Shown here piece by piece: positions 23,565-34,798 of a DNA stretch of 64,000 nt (position 1 is its first letter; each line of letters opens with the position of its first letter). The position numbers were made by a program, and so were the translations under genes. Location: the NCBI GenBank assembly GCA_022497145.1, contig MU385988.1, forward strand, positions 1-64,000. The letters are read 5' to 3'. The stretch comes from Rostrohypoxylon terebratum. Taxonomy: Eukaryota; Ascomycota; Sordariomycetes; Xylariales; Hypoxylaceae. The notes beneath the pieces are model-generated. The model made no database searches. It was not told the DNA's origin and saw only the letters and a program-made list of their open reading frames with translations.

Positions 23565-24628
23565 TCAGAGCCACTTCTTAGTGCCATGATGAGATACGAA
23601 GGAACCTCCATCCCCGCGCTCGACGCTCGCGTTGTTGATAACCCCCATCACAAGCTTGACAGACTCATCGGGTGTGATAGGGCCTTTCCAATCAGGTGCG
23701 TACTCCTGGAACTTTTGAGTCATTCCCCCCAAAACGGCCTTCTGTTTCTCTGACACTACATAGGTAAAAATATCAGTTAGTGCTATACATTGGGTTCATA
23801 AGAGGGGAAACGCACGCTTAGATAGATCAAAATTTCCGGTCTTCACGACGCCGGGAGAAATGCTCATGAATAAGATTCCTTCTGAGCTCCATTGGCCGTG
23901 ATACTTGACCATGGCGAGGTTCATCGCGGCCTTGTTCATAGCATATGACGACGAGTTGGTGATCTTGTAGTCGCGGGCTAAATCATAATCGCCATGTCCG
24001 GATGAGATGAAGATGACTTTCTTGACTTTGCCGGCACGGATTAGGGGCAGCGAGAGATTGATCATATGGACATTGCCGATGACATTAGCCTTGTAACTAG
24101 ATAGAAACTCTTCCTCTAGAGCTTTGGGATCCTCGCCCCTATATTGGTGAGACCTTTCAGTACTTGTGGGGCTTCAGAAAACAGTTGAGGAGAGGAGCAA
24201 GGAGACTGACATGTCGCTTAGGGTCTGAAAAGCATCGACGTGTCCCATTGTGGCACCGTTCAAGATCAGATAATCTAGACTCCCTCCTGTGATCTTAGAC
24301 GTCTCTTCAACCGCTTTCTATTGATACCTACTGTTAGTGTCATGCGCATGAATAAGCGAGGCGATCACCAAACCTTGAGTGAATCATAGTCCACGAGATC
24401 AGCTTGGAGGATATGGATATTGGAACGCCCAATCTCGTCATATACTTTCTTCTCCGTGGCCGCCTTATTCCGGGCAAGTCCGATAACAACGGCTTTTGGG
24501 TCTTCGGATAGATGGCGGATGAATGCGAACTGCGTTGGAGTTAGTTTTTTCTATAGCATATCTAATGTTCCTCTATGCACACTTACACCGAGTCCTCGGG
24601 AGACACCCGTTACTAGATAGGAAGGCAT
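23565..24628 (-). CDS. Short-chain dehydrogenase/reductase
   Basis: Five exons on the minus strand: 24628-24587, 24529-24374, 24317-24211, 24138-23816, 23755-23565, giving 272 residues. The nucleotide-binding motif TGVSRGLGFAF (TGxxxGxG, residues 7-14) is formed across intron 1. LILNGATMG corresponds to the NNAG region, IFISSGHG provides the catalytic serine, and SSSYAMNKAAMN gives the YxxxK pair Tyr167/Lys171. ILFMSISPGVVKTG fits the PG motif after it. This is a classical SDR of fungal type; the substrate is unknown. No signal peptide, so probably cytosolic. A CTATATAACGG lies roughly 115 bases upstream, and a CCTAGG array lies about 40 bases upstream of the start. Confidence 0.85.
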
Positions 24629-24666
24629 GTTTGGGGAGTTGCTGTATGATGTCGATCAATGTGGTA

Positions 24667-24681
24667 ACCTAGGACCTAGGT
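24667..24681. repeat. CCTAGG palindromic array
   Basis: ACCTAGGACCTAGGT, just upstream of the SDR start codon; same unit as the arrays at 8791 and 8934. Confidence 0.85.
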
Positions 24682-25597
24682 AATAGACAAACTTCCGTGT
24701 CTCTGGTAGTTTAATGTTGAAGAGACAAAGAAAGAGCTACCGTTATATAGAAAATGATCATTATCTGAAAAACTTATCATACTATTTATGTAGGAAATAT
24801 TAATGATAGATCTAGTGTTATCAGAATTTGGCTGGTGTGAGGGAGAAACGGGTTTAAGCGGGTTAAGAGGATTTCCTTCGTTTCGTCCGTCCGCTGGATG
24901 AGCTAAAATTGATTGCAAAGCAAGAGTTTATAAGCTCCCCGAGAAGATCACGAATTTAGGTTGTGAGATATGGAAATAGCAATTTCAAGGATTACCATTG
25001 TAACTACCGGCCAACCTGGTATTGCAATTACCACGCATCGTAGGACTTAATAGGTAACTGTAGAAGACACAGCACCTGTGTTGCTATAATTCGTCCGTCG
25101 CATTATGAATGAACAATCATGTGGTTCGACCGAGAAGGACTTAGTAATCTTAGTCGGTCTCATAGAGCAGATTTCATCGTTTCAGGCCATTCGTCCCATC
25201 ATGCCAAGAACATAAAAATGACGACTCTTCGGTGCTGCCTTCATTATGCGAGATCTCGACGGCTTGAGAGAGACATTTAGACAACCTAGGTTAGAACGTA
25301 TTCACAACGACCACGACCACTACCACTTTGGTCTCAATCTTAATATATCTTGCATTCAACTAATCAAAAATATTCAGACGTGATCTCGAGTTGGCAGGAT
25401 GAAGTTAGGTTAAGCTGAATGAATACTTACCTTTTGAGTAAGTTGTTTCGTTGGTAAAGTAGGGGTACCTACTGACAACAGACCCGGGACCAGGAACCAC
25501 TTCGTTGACGTCATACTGGCCAATCTCAGCAAAAAGCAAAGCAAGAACCATCTGCTAATCTACATACAGTGTGGGCAAAAAGCTTATGGAGCGTGAG
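24682..25597. other. Gene-free stretch
   Basis: Upstream region of the SDR gene and 3' flank of tRNA-Asp. No coding signal seen. Confidence 0.4.
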
Positions 25598-25684
25598 CTC
25601 TCGATCGGGGAATCGAACCCCGGCCACCTGCGAACTTGTTCATATAATGACAAGCAGGTATCCTGACCACTAGACCAATCGAGA
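25598..25684 (-). tRNA. tRNA-Asp (GTC) with 15-base intron
   Basis: Read on the minus strand the gene starts TCTCGAT and ends ATCGAGA, a fully paired 7-bp acceptor stem, followed by G as discriminator (G73, an Asp identity base). The T arm is CGGGG-TTCGATT-CCCCG. The anticodon stem is CCTGC/GCAGG. Between them, TTGTCA, a 15-base intron and C give the loop TTGTCAC with anticodon GTC; the intron lies one base 3' of the anticodon, as in nuclear tRNA genes. Mature length 72. Confidence 0.85.
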
Positions 25685-26317
25685 TTTATAATGGAACTGA
25701 AGGTCCCACTCGAACCCTCTTGGGAGGGCGATTGGATTCTCACGTGCCGACTCATGCCGGAATGATACGCTATAAAAAACCATTGCTTTCTCTTACTAGA
25801 TCCGGATTAGTGACTGGCTGTGCCTTGGCTCGCCCCGCATATCTTGAACAACCAATGGCGGCGGGTTGTGACGGCTCTTAGCGGTGAGTCCGGTATGAGC
25901 CGACGCGGTAATGGGTGCTGTGGGTGCCACCTGGCACTCAGCTAGTCGTCGGTCTGACGATATTGGAAGCTAGGGCCTTTCAATAAAGTTTCACCGGTTT
26001 CTATTAGATCATCAAGCTTTTCGCTTTTCGCGTTTCTCAATAATAATCTTAAGAACTTCCAGAATTTCTAAGAACCACCTTGAATCAACTTTCAATGTGG
26101 GACGGCTCAACATCAATTGACCTTCAATTCTTAATCAATTGCTAATAATTACCCGCTTCTCTCATTGAGATCTAACATGATTACCTACCGTTTAAAATAA
26201 TTACATACAATTACATTCATTGCTTCAATGCTCCAATAACCAATAACCCGTCTCCATTCCGATCTAGATTGTGCCTAGCTAGACCCAGACCCATTCCGAT
26301 TGCGGATATTCACCACC
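25685..26317. other. Gene-free stretch
   Basis: 5' flank of tRNA-Asp and upstream region of the amino-acid transporter gene, AT- and TTGAAT-rich near 26040-26220. Nothing else recognised. Confidence 0.4.
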
Positions 26318-28057
26318 ATGTCGGGCCCTCCAGTATCGGATCAATCAAAGCACGAGGCTCATGTCGTCTCCGGACATTTACCGTCTGGATACTCCGCCGA
26401 ATTCGACGGAGCACCTGGTAGTTCTGGAGCTCCATCGGTTTCTGGTCAAGATGCGGGAGACCAAGATCTAGGCGGATCCTCGCTAAAACTCCAAGGAGGA
26501 GACATACACCGAGATCTATTCAAGACGGCTGCGCGGGTCAAGATGCATAAAAGAGCGGCCACATTTCACTATCCCCCCGATTTAACAGGCGACAACGAAT
26601 CAGATCATTTAACAGTTAGCGATCAATTGGCTCCGGGTGGATTTCGTAGAGCCTTCATACGACAACGGCAAGAGCCCGAAATTTGGGCTGCTCGTATTCC
26701 TGTCACTCGCAATTTTGTCGAATTCCTTGAGCTATACGGCAACTTTGCTGGAGAAGACCTAGCTGACTCCGACGATGAGGCGGTGATATCAGATGAAGGC
26801 GAGGAGGAACCAGAAGAGCAACCGACGGAGACGAGGCCACTTCTTGGGCGACGTAAGTCTTCGCGAGCCTCACGCTCGGCTAAGACTAGTACCAGGAAAA
26901 CTTTCTTCACCTTATTGAAAGCTTTCATTGGAACCGGTATCATGTTTCTTCCTAAGGCTTTTAAGAACGGCGGTATATTGTTCTCCTCCGTGACTATGCT
27001 GGTGGTATCTACTGTCACCATGTTGGCCTTCCATCTGCTTTTGGCCTGTAAGGCACGGTATAGCGGCGGTTATGGCGAAATCGGCCAAGCAATAGCAGGC
27101 GACTGGATGCGCAAGATTATTCTAATATCTATCACCCTGTCGCAATTGGGGTTCGTCTGTGCCGGCATAGTCTTCGTTGCTGAGAATATGACGTCATTCC
27201 TCCAGGCTGTCGGAAATGGCAGCAGTCCACTGTCACCCACGACCTTGATTCTCCTACAACTCATTGTCTTAATACCTTTGGCATTCATTAGGAATATAGC
27301 CAAACTTAGCCCCGTTGCGCTACTTGCAGATGTTTGCATACTTATTGGCGTTGCATACATCTACTACTACGATGTCGCCCACCTCACGTCCGACGGTATT
27401 CACGAAAGTGTCGTTCTTTTCAACCCGGCGAAGTATACTTTGACGGTTGGTTCGGCTATCTTCACTTTTGAAGGAATAGGACTCATTCTTCCAATCCAAT
27501 CGTCCATGACGAAACCTGAACGGTTTGAGTGGCTTCTAGCCACTGTCATGTTCATTATCACGATCCTCTTCACCGCCGTGGGTGCTCTCTGCTATGCTAC
27601 CTTCGGCATTAATACGCAGATCGAAATCATCAACAATTTTCCTCAGGACAGCAAATTCGTCAATTCGGTTCAGTTCCTTTACTCCCTTGCAGTCCTGGTC
27701 GGAACCCCTGTTCAACTTTTCCCCGCCTTGCGTATCCTCGAGGGCAGAATCTTCGGTTCGCATTCAGGAAGGAAAAGCACTCGAACGAAATGGATTAAGA
27801 ACGCGTTCAGAACGTTTGTGGTTATCGTGTGCGGCCTGGTTTCGATAGTCGGCGCTTCGAACTTGGATAGGTTCGTCGCGTTAATCGGCTCCGTTGCCTG
27901 CGTACCCCTGGTTTACATCTACCCTGCGTATTTGCACTACAAAGGTATCGCAACCTCGTGGCAGGCCAAAGCTGGTGATCTTGTGTTTATGGGGGTCGGA
28001 ACCATCGCTATGGTTTACACCACAGCTATCACTATCGCCAATAGTTTCATGCATTAA
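26318..28057 (+). CDS. Vacuolar amino acid transporter, AVT3/AVT4 type (AAAP family)
   Basis: Single exon, 579 residues from ATG 26318; the frame is open slightly further upstream but without an earlier ATG. A hydrophilic N-terminal region of about 190 residues (acidic patch EGEEEPEEQPTE, then RKSSRASRSAK) precedes a membrane domain with about eleven helices. It opens with TFFTLLKAFIGTGIMFLPKA, the signature of the Avt3/Avt4/SLC36 group of amino acid/auxin permeases. GFVCAGIVFVAENM and FEGIGLILPIQSSM are further family segments. Members export amino acids such as Leu, Tyr and Gln from the vacuole, and the long phosphorylatable N-terminus is usual. Substrate range here is inferred. Confidence 0.88.
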   Translation: MSGPPVSDQSKHEAHVVSGHLPSGYSAEFDGAPGSSGAPSVSGQDAGDQDLGGSSLKLQGGDIHRDLFKTAARVKMHKRAATFHYPPDLTGDNESDHLTVSDQLAPGGFRRAFIRQRQEPEIWAARIPVTRNFVEFLELYGNFAGEDLADSDDEAVISDEGEEEPEEQPTETRPLLGRRKSSRASRSAKTSTRKTFFTLLKAFIGTGIMFLPKAFKNGGILFSSVTMLVVSTVTMLAFHLLLACKARYSGGYGEIGQAIAGDWMRKIILISITLSQLGFVCAGIVFVAENMTSFLQAVGNGSSPLSPTTLILLQLIVLIPLAFIRNIAKLSPVALLADVCILIGVAYIYYYDVAHLTSDGIHESVVLFNPAKYTLTVGSAIFTFEGIGLILPIQSSMTKPERFEWLLATVMFIITILFTAVGALCYATFGINTQIEIINNFPQDSKFVNSVQFLYSLAVLVGTPVQLFPALRILEGRIFGSHSGRKSTRTKWIKNAFRTFVVIVCGLVSIVGASNLDRFVALIGSVACVPLVYIYPAYLHYKGIATSWQAKAGDLVFMGVGTIAMVYTTAITIANSFMH

Positions 28058-29481
28058 GCCTCTGTTTATCAACACATCCCATCACAAGGGTACCCTTAGA
28101 AGCGTAATAAAGAAAATTGCATTTCGGAATCTGAATAGTTATCACGGGCGAGATCGGTAGTTAACAACTTGTTCAGCGGCGAGTCTATTACTACCCCACG
28201 ATCGTTCATAATTTTATATTGGCATTGGGAGTATGGAAACTTGGCGTCGAGCGTTGCAAATTGAAATTTCGATATATCATTGGTTGTACTTTCTGTGTCT
28301 ATACTGTCACAGATGCTTTGACTTTGTGGGAACAGGAATTGGAGACATTGCTTCACCTTGCTCCTGTCACAATCCACAATAAGTCGACGCTTACCGGAGA
28401 CGTCATGTACCAAAGAGTCCTTCTAACAGATAGGTTTTGCCTCGCACTGTCTCCAGAGAGCGATTTCACAAAACCTAGAATCAAATTCTAACCACCATTG
28501 ACATCTTCAAGTCCTCACACCACCATTCCGCTGTCCGATCAATCTGTGAAACGGATCCCCTATCTGGATCAAATCGCATTGTAACCCTTGATGATATCAT
28601 AGGCTTAGTTGTTGCCTGGAGTTGGGCGTTCTTGGGTACAACCCTCGAGATCACTTCGACTATGCATGAGAACCAACCCCTGTCACGGCAGTATGACTCA
28701 CTGGTTCATCTCAGCCCCGTGTGAACTCCCCTGCATTAGCAGTTACATCACTAGAAGCTTGTTGTCTCCGACGGATAGTTTACTCACCTTTTCCCGAGTG
28801 TAAACGATAGTGGTGGTATTACATACGCAGTTACTTACCTACATAAAGGATTTCGATACCACGACTGTAGCATTACCACTTACCTACTAATGTTTGCACC
28901 TATTCCCGTGGACTTTACAGGCAAATCTGACAGGAAAATGGTATAATCTTTATGAGATAATATCGCTAATATTTGTAAGCTCGAAATACGACACCGGAAA
29001 CTATCTAGATTCCAAACAGGAATCCAAGAGCGACAGACCCGCGATCTCGAAGCTATCCGAAAAGCGATTAGTGAGGTTATAATGCGGGTTTTAATTCCCA
29101 CCCACAACTGGGAGCCCTGCTATTGGCTCCTCCCATCCCTTTTAGGAAATAGGTACCCTTCACCTTTGCAGCTTGCAGGTTGCTGACGGCATACGCGACG
29201 ATGGGGCGTGACAAATCCGGATGCCCTTTTGGGACTAGATGTGACATATCGGACCCCACATTTCTTTGCATTCACGTACGGACGGGAGACATTGTGATGG
29301 TTGCTATGTGATGACTTAGACGATGAGAATGGTATTTAAGAGCTGAGAGGTTCTCTCGTTTTGAGTTCTGGTCATCACCAGACAACAACCAGTCAACTCA
29401 TCTAAACCACTACTTCAAATACCTACCTACTTACCTAATTAACTATCTACCTACACTTCCTTTCAACAAACACTAGACACA
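28058..29481. other. Gene-free stretch
   Basis: 3' flank of the transporter and upstream region of the peroxidase-like gene. The last 80 bases, probably leader, carry many TACCTACC units. No coding signal found. Confidence 0.4.
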
Positions 29482-30123
29482 ATGGCTCTCCAAGTCCAGC
29501 TCGAAAACGTCGACAAGGAGTTCGAGAAGGCCCCCAGCGCAATCCGGGGCCCGATCATGGCGACGCGTCTCGACTTCGCCAAATCCTTCGACGCCAGCAC
29601 CGCGATCCAAGTCGGGCAGAAGATCCCCTCCTTCACGCTCCCAGACTCGCTGAACAAGCCCGTGTCCAGCGCGGACCTGCTCGCCAAGGGACCGCTGCTC
29701 ATCACCTTCTACCGCGGCGGCTGGTGTCCCTTCTGCAACCTGGCGCTGCACGCGCTGCAAGCCAAGCTGCCCGAGATCAAAGCCAAGGGCGTCACGCTCG
29801 TCGCCATCACGCCCGAGCTGCCCGATAGCAGCTTGACGACGGCGGAGAAGCAGGGGCTCGAGTACCCCGTGCTGTCCGATGTGGGCAACAAGTACGCGCG
29901 CCAGCTGGGCATCGTGTGGGCGCAGCCCGCGCAGCTGCGCGAGGTGTTCGCCAAGATCGGGAATGACCTGAAGAAGCGGAACGGCGACGACTCGCTCGAG
30001 GTCCCGATCCCGGCGACCCTGCTCGTCGACCGCGAGGGCACTGTTAAGAACTTGTTCTTGGATGCGGATTACTCGAAGAGGGTTGAGCCTGATACTGTGA
30101 TGGAGTGGATTAATGCTCTATAG
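29482..30123 (+). CDS. AhpC/TSA-type thioredoxin-fold peroxidase
   Basis: Single exon, 213 residues. The core is a thioredoxin fold of the AhpC/TSA class: IPSFTLPDSLNKPVSSADLL, then LLITFYRGGWCPFCNLALHAL with a CxxC redox site (Cys82, Cys85), VTLVAITPELPDSS, and the late cis-Pro region VPIPATLLVDREG. The GGWCPFC motif is typical of the PRX-like subgroup found in fungi and proteobacteria, thought to reduce hydroperoxides with thioredoxin or glutathione. No signal peptide. GC content and G/C-ending codons are much higher than in neighbouring genes, as in highly expressed genes or after horizontal transfer; no intron is present. Promoter: a TATTTAAG at about 29332 and a TACC-repeat leader. Confidence 0.85.
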   Translation: MALQVQLENVDKEFEKAPSAIRGPIMATRLDFAKSFDASTAIQVGQKIPSFTLPDSLNKPVSSADLLAKGPLLITFYRGGWCPFCNLALHALQAKLPEIKAKGVTLVAITPELPDSSLTTAEKQGLEYPVLSDVGNKYARQLGIVWAQPAQLREVFAKIGNDLKKRNGDDSLEVPIPATLLVDREGTVKNLFLDADYSKRVEPDTVMEWINAL

Positions 30124-31174
30124 AGGGTTGGAAGATGATAGGATGGTGAGGGAAAGAAGGAGTAAAAATGTCTTTTGCGGCCGACAACTCACGTTTTGAT
30201 GCTAAGTCTTAGGTAGATAGTCTCTTCCATAGGTGTTCAATGCTATATGTCTGAACTCTAGTATGTGTCGTGCTTTTTTACAATGCAGTTCATGGAAAAT
30301 GATGCCTTGAGCGAGTTACGATGAGATTATAATCACATTCTTACTGACCAATGACTAGCCCCATTAATTTCTACATTCAATTCGATTATCGTCGAATTCG
30401 TTCTGAAGCTACCTAGTCTTCCACTTGAGGGGATATGAAGAGTGTATAGAAAGGGGGTTTTGGTAGATATGCTGACTAAGCAGGTACGTTGCCTACTCTG
30501 ATGTTACGAGTCTATTCAAAGATAGGTACCTAGGTACCTATAAAACTTCACACCTGGGCAAGGAGAAGAGACTATATATAAATCGGTATCAACACTACTC
30601 GTCATTGGTGTAAATGTTGTTTACTATCCAATTGCATTATATAGCCTCAAGCCAAGACCATCAACTACCGAAGAACGAGGTCCACCAATTAGAGCTAACA
30701 TACCTATTATATCTCAGCTAGAATTCTTCTCCTCGCCGGCTCGATATATGACATGGGTAAGGGTATATCGCCCTATCTCCCATTCGAATCCCAATCTCGT
30801 GTTCGCAGACGCGCCAAGGACGCATAACATTGAATCGCTTCTAACCCTAGATCGCCAAGGTCCTGAGGTCGCTTCGAACCCCATATATCGGAGGACAAAC
30901 ATCCGAAAACGTAAGGCGTTCATATCGAGCAGCTAATCTGGAGTAATCTATCTCCATGAACCAATGCCGCTCGCCAATCTCCCACCGGCGAGATTAGGCT
31001 AGGGGAGGTGTATATAATAAGGTGCAGGCCGCATCTGGGATCGACAGGCGAAGTGTCCTCGGGATTCTTATATAGACGTACGCTGCGAATCCCTACGTCG
31101 ATCTCTTCGCCGTGAACTCTATCCCAACTTCCAACCTGTCCCCCAGCAAGCCAGAATCTCAATTCACCGCAACC
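30124..31174. other. Gene-free stretch
   Basis: 3' flank of the peroxidase-like gene and upstream region of the secreted peptidase gene. Contains the palindromic CCTAGG/GGTACC array at 30523-30540. Confidence 0.4.
30523..30540. repeat. 18-bp perfect palindrome TAGGTACC/CCTAGG
   Basis: TAGGTACCTAGGTACCTA is its own reverse complement; a GGTACC-interleaved variant of the CCTAGG arrays. Confidence 0.9.
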
Positions 31175-31711
31175 ATGCATCCCACAACCCTCCTCACAAC
31201 CCTGCTAACCCTAACCCTAACCACCCCAGCCTCCGGCGCGCTAACCTGGACGCTGCAAAAAGCCGCGAACCCAACCTCTGACCAAGCCTCAGCGTACGCG
31301 GCGATCGAAGCGGCGATGAAGGCCGCCGTGGCGCACTACGCCAAGTTCAGCAACGCCTCGAAGACGATCCGCGTGTACTATGCGCCGGGGGTGCCGACGG
31401 CGGAGGCCTCGTACAACGGGGACCTACGCTTCGGGGCGGACCGCGCGTACATGACGGAGCGCACGGCGATGCACGAGATCGCGCACACGCTGGGCGTGGG
31501 GCAGACGAGCGAGTTCGACCGCCGGTGCGCGGCGGGCGATTGGCCGAGCGCGCTGCCGTTGCTGCGGAGTTGGGACGGCGCGAGCGCTAAGATTAATTGC
31601 GGAGGCGGCCATTTCTGGCCGTACGGACTGAATTATGAGAGTGAGTGGAGCGTGACGAATGGGGATCGGCATGTACAGCTTATCGATGCTATGTTGAAGG
31701 ATGGGATGTAG
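31175..31711 (+). CDS. Secreted zincin-type metallopeptidase-like protein
   Basis: Single exon. The first ATG in frame is 31175, giving 178 residues with a classic signal peptide (MHPTTLLTTLLTLTLTTPAS, cut near GALT). Residues 99-109 read MHEIAHTLGVG: His100, Glu101 and His104 form the HExxH zinc site, with a following G-x-G rather than a third His, so the third ligand is uncertain. Family members in fungi and bacteria share ASKTIRVYYAPGVPTA and the C-terminal NCGGGHFWPYGLNYE, sometimes fused to a ricin-type lectin domain; that fusion is absent here. Predicted extracellular. The coding DNA is very GC-rich. The signal peptide is partly encoded by a CTAACC repeat. Confidence 0.8.
   Translation: MHPTTLLTTLLTLTLTTPASGALTWTLQKAANPTSDQASAYAAIEAAMKAAVAHYAKFSNASKTIRVYYAPGVPTAEASYNGDLRFGADRAYMTERTAMHEIAHTLGVGQTSEFDRRCAAGDWPSALPLLRSWDGASAKINCGGGHFWPYGLNYESEWSVTNGDRHVQLIDAMLKDGM
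31205..31222 (+). repeat. Telomere-like (CTAACC)3 inside a signal-peptide coding region
   Basis: Three perfect CTAACC units, the complement of the fungal telomere unit GGTTAG, code for part of the Leu/Thr-rich signal peptide. Confidence 0.85.
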
Positions 31712-32883
31712 GGGACCTGGTCTAGGGAGTTGGATAGGGGGAGGGGTGGTTGGGGTTGTGAGTGTGTGCGTATATCCAATTCTAGGGTTTGCTTGAGGGA
31801 ATATCGGATATTCGAGTGTTTGATAGTAAGGCTCTGGAGGGTTGGTGATTTTCTGCGAGCCGGTTTCCCTATTCCAGGCTAATACCACATCATCAGACCA
31901 TATGAACACCTCACAATACGTGTTGACGTCTTCATGATAGCAACCCCACGCACTTCGGTCTGCTCCCTTGCGACTAGGTAATAAATTAAAGCAGCGCTTT
32001 TTGAAATTGTAGCATAATGGTTACCGACGAGTATGATGCTGAGGTCAAATGCGAGACATGTTCGAGACGGTCCGAGGTGACGTTTGAACACCAGGCGGCC
32101 ATGATCCCTGCTCCTATAGATCTGGTAAATCAGCCGCATATCTGGGGGATGGATAGCGGGGATAGCGGGTTGTGGAGGTTTCTGTCTCAATTCAAAGTGG
32201 GCATGAGCTAATGAGGGTCTATTCCCCTATCGTCATCGGTATCCTTAAAAAAGCGGTACGAGGTCTGGAGGCAAGTAATCGTCGTCCAGGATCTCATTCG
32301 AGGGTGTTTTTGATTCTGATTGGATGCAAAGGACATCTTCTATTAAAACACCACACTAGAAAACGAGTACAGCCCCCTGTCCTTGACATTCAGTATTCGA
32401 AGAAAATTTACTTGGTCCCTATACAAGAAATTAGCAACCAATAACATAACCCGAGTTGATAGATCCTCTATGCATTGGCTCTCACGATAAATTTCCAACT
32501 CGGACATAGCCCAAGCTGACACAATCTTGAAATTATCAGATCTCAGATTCCTTCCAACAAAACCCCTGACCCTGCCCTCGTTGTTTCGGCTTACACGTAC
32601 AAAAGCTCTTACTAAGTTAGGATTAGTCTTATCATCGAGTGGTATTGACATGCTATCCCAGAATCCGTTAGCAGTTGTTATCACAAATCCAAGTTTACCT
32701 GCACTTGATAACCGGTGGTTGGATTTCAAAGTTGATTCTATTTTCTCGTAGCGTTATGGTATCAACCCCACGCCAAGTTTCGTACCCCCTTTTATCCCTT
32801 TAGATATCCAAGATATGTACAACTATTCCCTTGGCCATTTCTGGCGTCGAAAGATGAGCTGTACATCATGCGATCGATCGGTC
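31712..32883. other. Gene-free stretch between convergent genes
   Basis: 3' flanks of the peptidase and the amino-acid permease. The minus frame at 32343-32729 has no motif I recognise. Confidence 0.4.
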
Positions 32884-34798
32884 CTAATTCGGATCCTCGC
32901 CCATGTAGTTTTCTCTCTTTCTACTTCCAAAGAACATAGCCCTAATCTCATCTCGGAAACGGGTCGGGGGTTCGTTGTGGGAGGCCTCGTACGCGTCGAT
33001 AGCCGGTTTTTCCCACACAAGATCAGCCTGTGCGGGAGGTACGAAGCTCGTGCGCCTGTAAATTTTCCAGCCAAAGAAAGTGCAGAAGGCAACCATAGCC
33101 ATCGTGTAGAACGCGAAAAAGTCGCCGACGTTGAATTTGCCCGGTAGGAATACGGAATATCCAAAAATGCCTTCAATGATAATCATCCATGCCATGCCAA
33201 TATAGCCACAATACGGTTGGAAATATCCATAGTAGGGCAGTGTGCGACGGTCAATAGCCTGTGCTTTCGTGGCGTTGTAGAAGAATATGTACGTCAAGCT
33301 CATGACAATGTAGTTTATCATCTGTGAACCCTGGGTGAGAGTCGCCAACCACGTGACAACCTGCGCCGTGTTATTCGACACCTGCAGGAAGGAAAGAAAA
33401 GGGAAAACCATAACGAGGGCGAAAGCGTAAACTGGAATGCCGTTCTTCAGCGTCTTCTGGAAGATCTTAGGTGCCTGGCCGTCGCATGCAAGACCGTATA
33501 AGGATCGCATAGCGCAGTATGTATAAGCGTTGCCTGCACTGAAGATACTTGTGACCAGAAGCGCGTTGACGATATGAGGGAGTACTCCAATGCCTAGATT
33601 CTGCATCGCAATGACGTAGGGTGAACCATTGGCAGTTCCTGTGTCGGCATTCTGTAGCGTATTGTCGTTATACGGAAGGACGATACCGACGCAGAGCGCG
33701 CCTCCAATGAAGAAGATGCCGAACCGCCAGTAGACAGTTTTGAATCCGTTCTTAAGGTAGGTCCGGGGACGCTCCGCCTCTCCAGCTACCATGGCCAAAT
33801 ACTCTGGCCCAACGACGGTGAAACCGGCGGAAAACAAAGCACCGAGAAAACCTTCGAAACGACCTAAGGCTCCTTCATGGATGTGTTCGGCGAAAGCCCC
33901 AGGACTTGACCAATACCGAAAACCGTATGCGTCATGTTGCGGATTGCCTCCACACATGGTCACCAACGTGAACATGTATAAGATGCAAATAAGCAAGATC
34001 TTACCGCTCGACAGCCAAAATTCAGCTTCGCTAAGAGATAATTATTAGTAAGAATATAAATCACGGGGGCCAATTGGTTTAGATATAATGGACGTGGATC
34101 GTGTGAGGTAAGCAAAGTCACGGCGTTTATGGGAGTGGCGTAGTCTAGATCGGATGTCTCAACCAAGAGTACTTACCCGAAATACTGTACAGCCAAGATA
34201 TTGATGATACTATCACATGTTAATCACTTTAACACCTAATGGGGCATCGGAAAGGAGTCGAGTGTGGAGTCACATACGCGTACAACACGATGCATGCTAC
34301 ACAAATAGCTGCAGGAGGAATATCATCTCGCCAAAATCCGAGGACTAGGTTGATGGCAGATATCTCGAAGGGGATCAGGCAAGCTTCATAGAGGAAGAAG
34401 TTCCATCCGGCCATAAACCCTAAAGCTTCGTCGACCCATCTTCCGGCCATGCGAATAAAGGATCCAGAGACGGGCATGTAAGTTACCATTTCAGCCATAG
34501 AGTTATTCACCATGCCGACCATGATGGCGTAGATGGTATATCCGATGAGCAGACTACCCGGGCCGCCTTTAGCTAGACCACCGCCGATGCTAACAAAGAG
34601 CGCGGTACCGATACTGCCACCGACTGCGATCAGTTGGATTTGGCGATTGCCCAAGTGGCGGAGGAGTTGGTTCTGAGTCGAAACTTCGACCAGAGTTTCA
34701 CGGATATCGCCACTTGAAGCATCGTTCTTTTCGTCGTCCACTGCTCTCCGATTGCTAGGCACCGAAACTAGTTCGGGCTTATCTTGTGCTGCCGCCAT
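32884..34798 (-). CDS. Amino acid permease (APC superfamily, fungal YAT type)
   Basis: Three exons on the minus strand, 34798-34278, 34209-34177 and 34030-32884, giving 566 residues; the middle exon is only 33 bases (IINILAVQYFG). The first membrane segment holds NRQIQLIAVGGSIGTALFVSIGGGL, the signature of fungal amino acid permeases, followed by NNSMAEMVTYMPVSGSFIRMAG. Later SAGFTVVGPEYLAMVAGEAERPR is another conserved stretch. About twelve helices are expected, with hydrophilic ends. Likely a plasma-membrane proton-coupled importer; specificity cannot be assigned, though the overall sequence resembles the DIP5/general permease group. Convergent to the secreted peptidase, which would fit peptide breakdown followed by uptake, though nothing shows they are co-regulated. 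Confidence 0.88.
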
